Shown here piece by piece: positions 35,040 to 42,328 of a DNA stretch of 42,478 nucleotides. Source of the DNA: Symploca sp. SIO3C6 (GTDB lineage: Bacteria > Cyanobacteriota > Cyanobacteriia > Cyanobacteriales > Coleofasciculaceae); contig JAAHHJ010000046.1 of the NCBI GenBank assembly GCA_010692425.1, forward strand, positions 1-42,478. The letters are read 5' to 3'. Position 1 is the first letter of the stretch. Every line of letters begins with the position of its first letter. The notes beneath the pieces are model-generated. The model saw only the letters and a list, made by a program, of their open reading frames with translations, was not told the origin of the DNA and searched no databases. The position numbers were made by a program, and so were the translations under genes.

Positions 35040-35068
35040 TTGACATCTTTTTTAAAGTTTGCCACAAT
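35040..35068 (+). promoter_or_regulatory. Candidate promoter upstream of the orphan 410-residue gene
   Basis: TTGACA (35040-35045), a 17-base spacing, then CACAAT (35063-35068), which matches TATAAT at four of six positions. It lies just after the oxoprolinase stop and would drive the short ORF at 35074 and the gene at 35190. The predicted start would fall near or inside the short ORF. Confidence 0.35.
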
Positions 35069-35073
35069 TAAAT

Positions 35074-35193
35074 GTGGATAGTGAATTTAAATCCCGAATT
35101 TCACAGGTTAATCCCCATTTAGCGCTACTACATATAGCAGTGCGGAATGTGGGTGAAATTACTGCATTTGAGCAAGGAAATACAAAAACATGA
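35074..35193 (+). CDS. Possible 39-residue ORF coupled to the orphan gene
   Basis: A GTG-started frame encodes VDSEFKSRISQVNPHLALLH followed by IAVRNVGEITAFEQGNTKT. Its TGA (35191-35193) overlaps the ATG of the next gene (35190-35192) as ATGA. Composition is protein-like and not low-complexity. Upstream, an in-frame TTG at 35059 is an alternative start. It could also be the tail of a lost gene. The overlap with the following start is the main support. Confidence 0.35.
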   Translation: MDSEFKSRISQVNPHLALLHIAVRNVGEITAFEQGNTKT

Positions 35194-36422
35194 ACTTTGA
35201 AGTTGTAAATAATCAACAAACTTGGAAATGTAAAGTCAATAAAGATGGGAATATCCCTCAAGATAGCATTTTAGGATTTAAGATAATTCTTGGGATTAGT
35301 GATAACATAGAAGAGGGCTATGATTTTTGTATTGTTATATCCAAACAGGAAATAAAAAAAACAACAAATACAACTATAAATGAAACTGAAGGTATACCTA
35401 TACCTAATGTGAAGGAATGGAAGAAAAATGAAGATTTTGATCAGCGCAAAAACTGGGTTATCTATCAAATGAAAATCACTCCTCCAAAACCAGGACAAGA
35501 ACAGGAATACTTCGTAGATAAACAATGGTGGCGAGATGTAGCAAGAAGTCTAATAAAAGAAGAAAAAAATAACTTTTATTGTTATTTAATATATGAGGAC
35601 GGAAAGATTGGTGATGACGGAATGCCATCATCACCACAAAAGATAGAGGTGAGCAGCTGCTTGCAAAAATTAGAAACTTCAACAAAAGCCAAACTTTATA
35701 GTAATGAAGCCAAAAAAGATGTAAAAAATGGGGAGACAAGTCAAAAAGGATTTGCTCATCATCAGGAAATTAAAATCAATAATCTCCATCCAGGAATGTA
35801 TACTATAGTTCAATGGGTGCAGGGAGTCTTTATCCAGTGGGATGGGGATAATTCAACCTTAAAATACAGATACCTTAAGGTGCCATCCTGTGGTTACGAT
35901 TCAGAGGGTTATTTACCAGAATATGTTCAAGATGGTTCTCAAGACAGTGGAACTCCTAACTTTTTTGAAATAGATAAAGGTCTAGGAGTCGATGAGCCAG
36001 GAGATCTTCCAGACAAAAAGAAAACATGGGATGATTTTTCAAAAGAACTGATGGCCTTAAGGTTTGAAACTCAAGTATATTTATCCTGTGATGTTACTGG
36101 AGGTATTAACAGTGTTCCAACTAAAGAAAAGGATCCATTGGGGAAAGATGTTTTAATAAATAAACAAATTACATTTAAACCTAAAGAATTAGTCAAGGGA
36201 GAGTTGAAAGGTGCAGAGTTAGAAAAATTCAATCAAGTTGCTTGGGAAGCAGTAATTCTACAATTAAAAGATCAGGATACTTCCAAAGGATATAATTTTA
36301 AATTAGATGACGTGATTAAAGACACTTGGTCTCCTCCTATCACAATTCCCAAAGGTATTAAAGACATTATAAAAGCAGCTTTTAAGGCAAATCAACCTGC
36401 TCCTATGGCTGTTATTGAATAA
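35190..36422 (+). CDS. Unrecognised 410-residue protein
   Basis: Highly polar, Lys-rich and with many aromatic residues, with no signal peptide or membrane helix. There is no domain I can name. It starts MNFEVVNNQQTWKCKVNKDG and includes WWRDVARSLIKEEKNNFYCYL, GMYTIVQWVQGVFIQWDGDN and SFELMALRFETQVYL-like segments, suggesting several beta-rich domains. Codon use is strongly A-ending and AT-rich (AAA, GAA, ATA), more so than the oxoprolinase gene next to it, so recent acquisition is possible. It ends 70 bases before a convergent xisI with a strong hairpin between. Length and clean frame argue for a real gene. Confidence 0.75.
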   Translation: MNFEVVNNQQTWKCKVNKDGNIPQDSILGFKIILGISDNIEEGYDFCIVISKQEIKKTTNTTINETEGIPIPNVKEWKKNEDFDQRKNWVIYQMKITPPKPGQEQEYFVDKQWWRDVARSLIKEEKNNFYCYLIYEDGKIGDDGMPSSPQKIEVSSCLQKLETSTKAKLYSNEAKKDVKNGETSQKGFAHHQEIKINNLHPGMYTIVQWVQGVFIQWDGDNSTLKYRYLKVPSCGYDSEGYLPEYVQDGSQDSGTPNFFEIDKGLGVDEPGDLPDKKKTWDDFSKELMALRFETQVYLSCDVTGGINSVPTKEKDPLGKDVLINKQITFKPKELVKGELKGAELEKFNQVAWEAVILQLKDQDTSKGYNFKLDDVIKDTWSPPITIPKGIKDIIKAAFKANQPAPMAVIE

Positions 36423-36440
36423 TTTAGAGAACTCTTAATA

Positions 36441-36486
36441 AAAGTAGGTTGGTTATAATATAACGAAGGGAAACCCAACCTACTTT
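36441..36486. terminator. 12-bp hairpin between convergent genes
   Basis: AAAGTAGGTTGG (36441-36452) is exactly complementary to CCAACCTACTTT (36475-36486). The GTAGGTTGG...CCAACCTAC form is a dispersed element often seen in cyanobacterial spacers. It sits between the stop at 36422 and the xisI stop at 36492, so it can end both transcripts. Confidence 0.7.
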
Positions 36487-36491
36487 ATTCT

Positions 36492-36827
36492 TTAGCCAGT
36501 GGCAAACTCAGTTAACTTACGAGCATTCGGATCATGAAACCCAATCACAATCGATTGCTTAGAAACCCCTAATTCTACTAACTCGTTAGCAATCCCTACC
36601 TCAGTGCCATCATGCTGAATCCAAATTTTATCGCCTTTAATATCAATATGAATTAAACAACTAAAAACACGACGATCTCCATCCCAACCAACTGTTGTCA
36701 GCTGATAATGATCGTTGTGGGTATCAAAAACTGTAAATTGCTCCAGATTCCCATAAGAGGGTTTGAACTTGTTCTGCTTCGTCAGTAAATTCTGAATCCA
36801 TTGCCGATACTGGTTTAGTCGCTCCAT
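36492..36827 (-). CDS. xisI: XisI-like protein
   Basis: 111 residues: a MERLNQYRQWIQNLL start, FDTHNDHYQLTTVGWDGDRRVFSCLIHIDIKGDKIWIQHDGTEVG, and GVSKQSIVIGFHDPNARKLTEFA. These are the hallmark blocks of XisI, first described as a controlling factor for fdxN element excision in Anabaena and now known in many copies with XisH. Its function in most copies is unknown. The ATG overlaps the 3' end of the xisH remnant by 13 bases, the normal arrangement of an xisH-xisI pair. xisI is intact here while its partner is broken. Confidence 0.9.
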   Translation of the reverse strand: MERLNQYRQWIQNLLTKQNKFKPSYGNLEQFTVFDTHNDHYQLTTVGWDGDRRVFSCLIHIDIKGDKIWIQHDGTEVGIANELVELGVSKQSIVIGFHDPNARKLTEFATG

Positions 36828-36965
36828 TTCACAATCATCTCCTGCTCGGGATCAAAAATGAGAAGTTTGACGTTATATTCAGAAATACTCAACTGCGCTA
36901 ATTCTGCTAAAAAAAAGTTTCGATCAAATCGGAGTTGACTAACTCAATAGGCATCAATAAATTTA
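36815..36965 (-). pseudogene. xisH: Broken xisH (C-terminal piece, frameshifted)
   Basis: The last 32 codons read AELAQLSISEYNVKLLIFDP followed by EQEMIVKWSD, matching the XisH C-terminus (...Y..KLLV.(D/N)PE.E.IVKW). Upstream, the matching sequence LLMPIELVNSDLIETFF lies in another frame. The two frames meet at a run of eight A on the + strand (36909-36916), and adding one base would join them. The N-terminal ~85 residues are absent. The homology stops where a transposase fragment begins. Confidence 0.75.
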
Positions 36966-37197
36966 AGAGGTGGTACATTAAGTGCTGACGACATAGTAGT
37001 AGAAAAACCTTATAGAATTAGCCAGTTATCCGATTTAATTGGATATTTTTGGTCAGGTTCTGAACATCGTCCGGTTAAAGGCATTAACCTAATAACTCTC
37101 TACTATACTGACCCCAATGGTAAAACAGTACCAGTAAATTATCGTCTTTATAAAAAAGAGGATGGTAAAACTAAAAATGACTATTTTCGTGAAGGCG
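36966..37197 (+). pseudogene. Transposase fragment (IS4/IS701-like)
   Basis: The + frame reads SADDIVVEKPYRISQLSDLI, GYFWSGSEHRPVKGINLIT and LYYTDPNGKTVPVNYRLY, then KKEDGKTKNDYFREG. This is the internal region of cyanobacterial DDE transposases (first Asp in VDD.V.EKP; KGINLITLYY). Both ends of the protein are missing. After 37197 the frame continues to a TGA at 37299-37301 with unrelated sequence. No terminal inverted repeats were found. Confidence 0.75.
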
Positions 37198-37290
37198 ATT
37201 CTGCCGCCCATCCACCCGTAGACTCACCAGCAGCTCTCCAGGCTCTGAGTCAAAAACCTACAATAGCTAGTACCGGAAGTTCGCCAGCTC

Positions 37291-38115
37291 TCAACCTCTG
37301 ATTCCTTGTATATAGGCAAGGGTCACTGCTTCCTGTGGTGCTGCAAAAATCTGCTCCACTGAGCCATGCTCGATTATTCTGCCAACTCCCTCTTGAACCC
37401 AGAAAAGGGCAGCACTATCAGCAATCCGTCGAGCTTGGGCTAGGTTGTGGGTGACAATCAGTAGCGTGTAACTTCCCCGCAAACTAGCAATTAGCTCCTC
37501 CACTACACCACTAGCAATTGGATCGAGGGCACTACAGGGTTCATCTAAGAGCAAGACTTCCGGCTTCAAGACCAAAGCACGGGCAATACACAAGCGCTGC
37601 TTTTGTCCACCGGAGAGGGTAAGGGCGGAGGTATTGAGGCGGTCTTTGACTTCATGCCACAATCCTACATCTTGTAGAGTAGTTTCGATAATTTCATCAA
37701 TTTGTTGGCGGTTCTTAATTCCATGTTCCCGCAGCGGAAATTCCAGGTTCTTCCAGATGGAAAAGGGAAAAGGATTGGGTTTTTGGAAGATCATGCCGAC
37801 GCGACGACGCAGGGCAATCACATCAATTTTGGGATCAAGTACATTGAGTGAACCCAGGCGAATACTGCCTGATACTCGGCAGCGGGGCATCAAATCAGTC
37901 ATGCGGTTGAGGCAGTTCAAGAAACTAGTCTTACCGCAGCCAGAAGGACCAATCAGTGCATTGATAGAACCGGCATAAATCGGCAATGTTATGTCTTGAA
38001 AAGCTGTTTTGGTTCCATAGTGTAAACTCAGCTGCTTGGTCTGAATAAGCGGAGCAGGCAACTGAGAATTTGGGGCTGATTGATCAAAAACTTCTACGGG
38101 TTCAGATGTACTCAT
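37291..38115 (-). CDS. pstB: Phosphate ABC transporter ATP-binding protein
   Basis: Walker A is GPSGCGKTS (residues ~56-64), the ABC signature is LSGGQKQRL, Walker B is VLLLDEPCSALD and the switch His is in LLIVTHN. It powers phosphate import with PstA/PstC. ATG 38115 is chosen over an in-frame start at 38157 because it forms an ATGA overlap with the pstA stop. The C-terminus ends VTLAYIQGIRG, typical of PstB. The stop is close to the transposase relic. Confidence 0.95.
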   Translation of the reverse strand: MSTSEPVEVFDQSAPNSQLPAPLIQTKQLSLHYGTKTAFQDITLPIYAGSINALIGPSGCGKTSFLNCLNRMTDLMPRCRVSGSIRLGSLNVLDPKIDVIALRRRVGMIFQKPNPFPFSIWKNLEFPLREHGIKNRQQIDEIIETTLQDVGLWHEVKDRLNTSALTLSGGQKQRLCIARALVLKPEVLLLDEPCSALDPIASGVVEELIASLRGSYTLLIVTHNLAQARRIADSAALFWVQEGVGRIIEHGSVEQIFAAPQEAVTLAYIQGIRG

Positions 38116-38996
38116 GGAGATGTTAATCTTCGATGTAACCAATGCTGTACCATCCATGACGCTGTGCCATTGATTAGCAATAGCACTACCAGCAGCACCA
38201 AAGCAGAGGCGTAGGAGTTGCTTTCTCCCCCTGCAACATTTATCGACAAATCAAAAATGTGGATAGAGAGCGATCGCCCAGAATCGAGCAAAGACTCGGG
38301 CATCCGATCCACATAGCCACTGGTAAAGAGCAGGGCTGCTGTCTCGGCAAGTGCCCGTCCGATTCCCAAAACTAATCCTACCAATAGCCCTGGTGCTGCT
38401 GCTGGCAATAGCAGTTGCCAGAACGTAGTTGTGCGCGAGATGCCGAGAGCTGTAGCACCCAAGCGGTAATCAGGGGGAAGGGCGCGAAACCCCTCCTCAG
38501 TGGCGCGAATCAGGATCGGCAACACCATACAAGCTAGGGTCAAACCCCCAGACAAAATGGAAAAGCCCAATCCCAGCTTTTTGCAGAAAAAAGCATTGCC
38601 AAACATCCCAAAGACTATCGAAGGCACCCCCGCTAATACATCCAAGCTGCGACGTACCAGACGCCCGAAAACATTCTCCGTGGCAGTGAACTCAGCTAGC
38701 AGCACAGCAGTGCCTATCCCCATGGGAACGGAAACTACCATACATACACCTAAAATCAGGAAGGTGGAGACGAGAATCGGAGCAATTCCTCCCTCGCGCC
38801 CTACATTTTCCGGCTTATTCGTGAGGAACTCCCAGGATATTTGTCCCGCACCGTGCCAGACAATATCGCCCAAAATCCAGAGGAAGACTGTAGTTACAAA
38901 AACAGCGCAGATCCAGACGATAATTGCAGGCAGTGGGGAGTGGGGAGTAGGATATACCTCCGACTGTTGAGTTCTTACTGGACGCAACTCACTCAT
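38112..38996 (-). CDS. pstA: Phosphate ABC transporter permease PstA
   Basis: 294 residues with about six membrane helices: AIIVWICAVFVTTVFLWILG, PILVSTFLILGVCMVVSVPMGIG, and others. The EAA-like cytoplasmic loop is ALPPDYRLGATALGISRTTTFWQLLLPAAAPGLLVG. The N-terminal GIAPILVSTF and VLAGVPSIVFGMFGNAFF are typical of Pst permeases. It pairs with PstC in the inner membrane. It overlaps pstC by 8 bases and pstB by 4 bases. Confidence 0.95.
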   Translation of the reverse strand: MSELRPVRTQQSEVYPTPHSPLPAIIVWICAVFVTTVFLWILGDIVWHGAGQISWEFLTNKPENVGREGGIAPILVSTFLILGVCMVVSVPMGIGTAVLLAEFTATENVFGRLVRRSLDVLAGVPSIVFGMFGNAFFCKKLGLGFSILSGGLTLACMVLPILIRATEEGFRALPPDYRLGATALGISRTTTFWQLLLPAAAPGLLVGLVLGIGRALAETAALLFTSGYVDRMPESLLDSGRSLSIHIFDLSINVAGGESNSYASALVLLVVLLLINGTASWMVQHWLHRRLTSP

Positions 38997-39888
38997 AGAT
39001 GTGACCTTTGCTGATTACTTCTGCAACTGCTACCAGTGCCACAATCATAGCCATCAGCACCAAGCCGCTGAGGAAAAGTGCTGAGCGATGGTTTCCTGTG
39101 GCGTAAGCCATTTCCAGGGCAATATTGGCAGTGAGCGTCCGCATCGGCTCAAATAAGCTTTTGGGTGTCTGCACTACATTGCCGCAAACCATGAACACTG
39201 CCATTGTCTCGCCCAGAGCACGTCCCGTTGCTAAGATTAAGCCAGTCAATAGACCAGACTTGGCAGCAGGCAAGACAACGCCCCACACTGTTGTCCAGCG
39301 CGAGAATCCCAATGCTGCTGCAGCCTGCAGATAATCTGGTGAAACTTTAGCAAAACTGGCATCTGCCGTGAGTGCGATCGTTGGCAAAATCATCAGCGCG
39401 AGAATGGCGATTCCAGCTAGGAGGCTGGTTCCTGGTGCCTGGAGGCGTGCAATCAGAGGCACTAACACCACCAAACCCCAGAAACCGTAGACAACGGAGG
39501 GAATTCCTGCGAGTAATTCAATCACCCTTCGATAGATTATAGCGATCGCCCTAGGAGCGTAATACTGGCAAAAGATGGCTGAGATAATTCCCAAGGGCGC
39601 AGCTATTAGTACCGAACCAGTCGTTGCCAATAGAGTACCCCAAAGCATGGGGGTAAAATTGTAAAGCTTCTCAGTTGGATTCCACGAAGAATCAGTAAAG
39701 AATTGCAGCAGTCCCACCTGCCGCAGAACTGGCAACCCTTCCACCACAAGGAAGCCAATAATCATCACAACAATAACACCTGCCACAAAGGCAAAACCTC
39801 GCAGTGTCCAAAGGAAAATCTCATCGGTTCTGGAGTGGTACAAAGTGTTGCTTTTTGATAATATCTTGTACCTGTGGCGATCGCGCAA
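38989..39888 (-). CDS. pstC: Phosphate ABC transporter permease PstC
   Basis: 299 residues, six membrane helices. The motif LLAGIPSVVYGFWGLVVLVPL and the cytoplasmic loop SPDYLQAAAALGFSRWTTVWGVVLPAAKSGLLTGL are PstC family signatures. From ATG 39888 the gene overlaps pstS by 68 bases, which is unusually long. A TTG at 39843 would reduce the overlap to 23 bases and drop only a polar head (MRDRHRYKILSKSNT). The true start is therefore uncertain. Confidence 0.93.
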   Translation of the reverse strand: MRDRHRYKILSKSNTLYHSRTDEIFLWTLRGFAFVAGVIVVMIIGFLVVEGLPVLRQVGLLQFFTDSSWNPTEKLYNFTPMLWGTLLATTGSVLIAAPLGIISAIFCQYYAPRAIAIIYRRVIELLAGIPSVVYGFWGLVVLVPLIARLQAPGTSLLAGIAILALMILPTIALTADASFAKVSPDYLQAAAALGFSRWTTVWGVVLPAAKSGLLTGLILATGRALGETMAVFMVCGNVVQTPKSLFEPMRTLTANIALEMAYATGNHRSALFLSGLVLMAMIVALVAVAEVISKGHIYE

Positions 39889-40681
39889 AATCTATAAACT
39901 CCTGATCTAACCCTTCTGGCTGGGTTTTGGTTACCAAATTGAGGGGACGGGAAATCGGGAAAGTTCCATTTTCTACATTCTCTGTAGTAGCTGCTACCCC
40001 ATTGACTGGCATTAGCTTAATGGGAACAGCATTGTTAGCACTATATTCTGCTGCTCCAATCGACACATAGCCGATCGCATTTTGGTTACCTGCCACCGTC
40101 TTGACACCCTGCTGGTTGTCCCCAATCACCACCTGAGCTTTAATCTCGCTATTTTTGAGCTTGAAGTATTTGAGAAACAGTTCTAAGGTGGAGTGCCCCT
40201 GAGCTTTGTTGACCACGATAATGCTAGCATCCTTGCCTCCTACCTTCTGCCAGTTATCAATCTTGCCTGTGTAGATATCGACGACTTGTTCGTTACTTAG
40301 AAACTGCGCCGGATTGTCTTTGTGGAGGATAATGCTAATCCCGTCACGAGCAATGGTAAAAGCTTGGAGGTCTTTTTCTTCCTCCTTGAGGGTACGGGAA
40401 ACCATGCCAATATCGGCAACTCCTTGGCGGGCATCAGCAATGCCGCGAGAGGAGCCTCCAGAGTGTACGTCCACTCGCATGTCGGGATGCTCGGATTCAA
40501 AGCGCTTGCCAATTTCTGATACTAGTGGTGCAACTGTGCTAGAGCCAGTTAAAACTAACTTGCCCTTGATCGCATCCGATGATTGCGTTTTTAGTAGGTG
40601 AGTACAGGATTGCAGCCACAGACAAGCTGCTAAACCCATAAAAATCTTGGTTCGATTTAAGGAAACGAAAGCCAAAATCAC
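39821..40681 (-). CDS. pstS: Periplasmic phosphate-binding protein PstS
   Basis: About 286 residues. The signal has a basic part (NRTK), a hydrophobic core and LWLQSC, a lipobox-like site ending in Cys26, so it is probably a lipoprotein. The domain pattern VLTGSSTVAPLVSEIGKRFE, SGGSSRGIADARQGVADIGMVSR, and AIGYVSIGAA are the phosphate-binding loops. GTG 40681 is preferred. TTG 40702 is an alternative. It is the first transporter gene of the operon, 90 bases after the DUF7219-like gene. Confidence 0.94.
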   Translation of the reverse strand: MILAFVSLNRTKIFMGLAACLWLQSCTHLLKTQSSDAIKGKLVLTGSSTVAPLVSEIGKRFESEHPDMRVDVHSGGSSRGIADARQGVADIGMVSRTLKEEEKDLQAFTIARDGISIILHKDNPAQFLSNEQVVDIYTGKIDNWQKVGGKDASIIVVNKAQGHSTLELFLKYFKLKNSEIKAQVVIGDNQQGVKTVAGNQNAIGYVSIGAAEYSANNAVPIKLMPVNGVAATTENVENGTFPISRPLNLVTKTQPEGLDQEFIDFARSPQVQDIIKKQHFVPLQNR

Positions 40682-40771
40682 AGTATATAAACAAAAGCAC
40701 AACTCACAGTATAATCAACATTTGCGGCACGGGCGTGCAGTTTAGCTAACGATTCCTAGTGCTTTTTGGCA

Positions 40772-41014
40772 TTATTTGAGGTATAAATTCCTTTGTTTGC
40801 TCTGCTTTAAATGCTGCCATAGACATTCCACCTTTTCATAAGCTTGCTCAGGGGAAAGTTTGCCTCCGCTCTCTAAACCGCAGACATAAGATACTCTCTG
40901 AGAAAATTCTTGCAAATTGGCATGAAATGCCAGACCCTCAGTCTTGCTGGAATCCAAATAGGGAACTCGAGGGTAGATAAAGCTGTTGATGCACTTGTGA
41001 TCTGAATTACTCAT
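40772..41014 (-). CDS. DUF7219-like small protein upstream of pstS
   Basis: 80 residues from ATG 41014 (a TTG at 41032 is less likely). The sequence has FIYPRVPYLDSS, GLAFHANLQEFSQRVSYVCGL and ESGGKLSPEQAYEKVECLWQ. The pattern NLQEF.QRVSYI..LE..GKLSPE.AY..I..LW..LK.SK is that of a cyanobacterial small-protein family that I place as DUF7219. Function unknown. It lies in the same direction as pstS, between it and the Pho-box-like array, so it may be phosphate-regulated. Confidence 0.75.
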   Translation of the reverse strand: MSNSDHKCINSFIYPRVPYLDSSKTEGLAFHANLQEFSQRVSYVCGLESGGKLSPEQAYEKVECLWQHLKQSKQRNLYLK

Positions 41015-41280
41015 TATTTTTACTCTCAGCAAAATTACACCTTTTTAAGATTCATCTGAATGAAGTAACTGTCTTTGTTGATGCAGATGCTACGAAAAAT
41101 ATTTCTGCTTCTACAGAGTGGGAGGAATCGCCACGTAGCCTCAGAGCCTCTGAATTGATAAATGACTTGCTGTTGGCGCTCTTTGCTTCAACACTTGCCC
41201 ATTATCCCAGGAGTCTCAGTTATGGTTTTCTAATAAGATTATATTTCAACTATTAACTTATTGTTAGCCCAATTTTAGTC

Positions 41281-41359
41281 TTTTCTTAACCAAGAATCTA
41301 GATTTCTGGTTAAGAAAAATTTTGGGAAAAATTCAAGAGCAGGTTAAGAAAACTTAATA
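41281..41359 (-). promoter_or_regulatory. Pho-box-like array and 38-bp palindrome upstream of the pst operon
   Basis: Reading leftwards from 41359: TATTAAGT-TTT-CTTAACCT-GCT-CTTGAATT-TTT, then CTTAACC near 41308-41315. Units recur at about 11 bases, as in cyanobacterial SphR/PhoB boxes (8-bp CTTAACCT-type repeats with 3-bp gaps). The segment 41281-41318 is also a near-perfect palindrome (TTTTCTTAACC ... GGTTAAGAAAA, centre TCTAGA). It lies 267 bases upstream of the DUF7219-like start. The remaining bases of the 41015-41390 spacer show nothing else. Confidence 0.6.
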
Positions 41360-41390
41360 GACTTCTTGCCTAATTTTTTGGTATAGTTAA

Positions 41391-42089
41391 AATTTTTACC
41401 CAGTAAGTCATATTCGCTATGAAGTAATCAAGGCTGATGTAGACCGAACTTCTGGTAGAAAAAAGGCAAAATCTGGCAAAGGGTTTAGTCCTGTAATGGT
41501 AGGTCAAAAGCAGATGGTTCAATGGCTGCAACAACTAGCGCCAGTTCAAACACTTATGGGGTGGCAACCAGATGGCAATGGAACTAGTCAAACTAGAAAG
41601 TGGCTAGGACTCTCCAAAAACAAAGAGGACAAATCGCTACCTATTCCTGAAACTCACGCTAATGATGGCGTAGCTATTGGAGCTAGTCATTTTATCCGAT
41701 GGAAAGATTGGCAGGATGTTCGACGAAATGTCAGAGGTGGTTATTGGGATGGAGAAGTGGAGATAAGCGATTCCCCTTTTGTGGTTGTTGCTAGACCTAA
41801 TATTTACCGCCGCCAACTCCATTTCGAGAATCCTGACTCTAAGAAGCCAAATCCTACTCAATATCGCAAGCGCAAAGGTGGAACCATCACACCTTTTGGT
41901 TTAAGATCAGGCGATTTTGTTGAAGCTGAGAAAGCTCTAAAGATTTATCGAGGCTGGATTGGTGGTTATACCAAAACTTCAAAGACTACAAACGTGAGTA
42001 TTTATGATGTCAATTGGAAACGACTTGGGCAGTTTAGCCCTAACAAAGTCAAATTGCTTAAACGTAGTACCAAGTTGCTCATCAAATAG
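41391..42089 (+). pseudogene. 5'-truncated RRXRR/IsrB-like transposon protein
   Basis: The frame is open from 41391, after an in-frame TAA (41388-41390), to the stop at 42089. It reads YPVSHIRYEVIKADVDRTSG, KKAKSGKGFSPVMVGQKQM, TLMGWQPDGNGTSQ, ETHANDGVAIGASHFIR, then PNIYRRQLHFENP, TPFGLRSGDFVEAEKA and VNWKRLGQFSPNKVKLLKRS. These are the C-terminal blocks of cyanobacterial RRXRR-domain proteins of the IsrB/IscB group (RuvC-like, here without HNH). The N-terminal RRXRR region and first RuvC segment are missing. An ATG at 41496 cannot restore them. This is a relic of an OMEGA-type element. Confidence 0.8.
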
Positions 42090-42100
42090 CAATATCCTGT

Positions 42101-42155
42101 CCGGGATTCTTCCCGCCGTTAAGCTGCGCTATAACGGGGGACTACTCCCGGTTTT
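42101..42155 (+). mobile_element. Structured 3' end of the IsrB-like element
   Basis: An outer stem CCGGG (42101-42105) / CCCGG (42147-42151) encloses a hairpin CCGTTA-AGC-TGC-GCT-A-TAACGG (42116-42137, flanked by CCC/GGG). A short T run follows. It lies 12 bases after the RRXRR stop. It may be an element end, a guide-RNA-related fold or a terminator. IsrB guide RNAs are usually placed 5' of the gene, so a terminator or end role is at least as likely. Confidence 0.5.
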
Positions 42156-42265
42156 AGTTGAAGATTTTGGGGTAAAGCTTTTGACCCTTCTAGGTATCCC
42201 TCTAACTTTTCTTTAAACATTGAAGAGTAATTTCTGAGCAGGTTGGAGAGATTTAAATAAGTTTG

Positions 42266-42328
42266 TCATGGTTCATGGTTCATTGTTTATAGCTCATTGC
42301 TCATGATTAATTGCTCATGGTTCATCAG
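42266..42328. repeat. Degenerate heptamer (STRR-like) array
   Basis: Nine consecutive 7-mers with the pattern TCATGGT: TCATGGT, TCATGGT, TCATTGT, TTATAGC, TCATTGC, TCATGAT, TAATTGC, TCATGGT, TCATCAG. This fits the short tandemly repeated repetitive sequences of filamentous cyanobacteria. The rest of the window end (42156-42265 and 42329-42478) shows no gene. Confidence 0.8.

Noticed and set aside
42004-42216. 70-codon forward frame across the end of the IsrB-like gene
   Set aside because: Shadow of the RRXRR frame that extends through the structured 3' end.
42266-42328. CRISPR-like periodic array
   Set aside because: The period is 7 bases with no spacers, which fits STRR heptamers rather than a CRISPR array.
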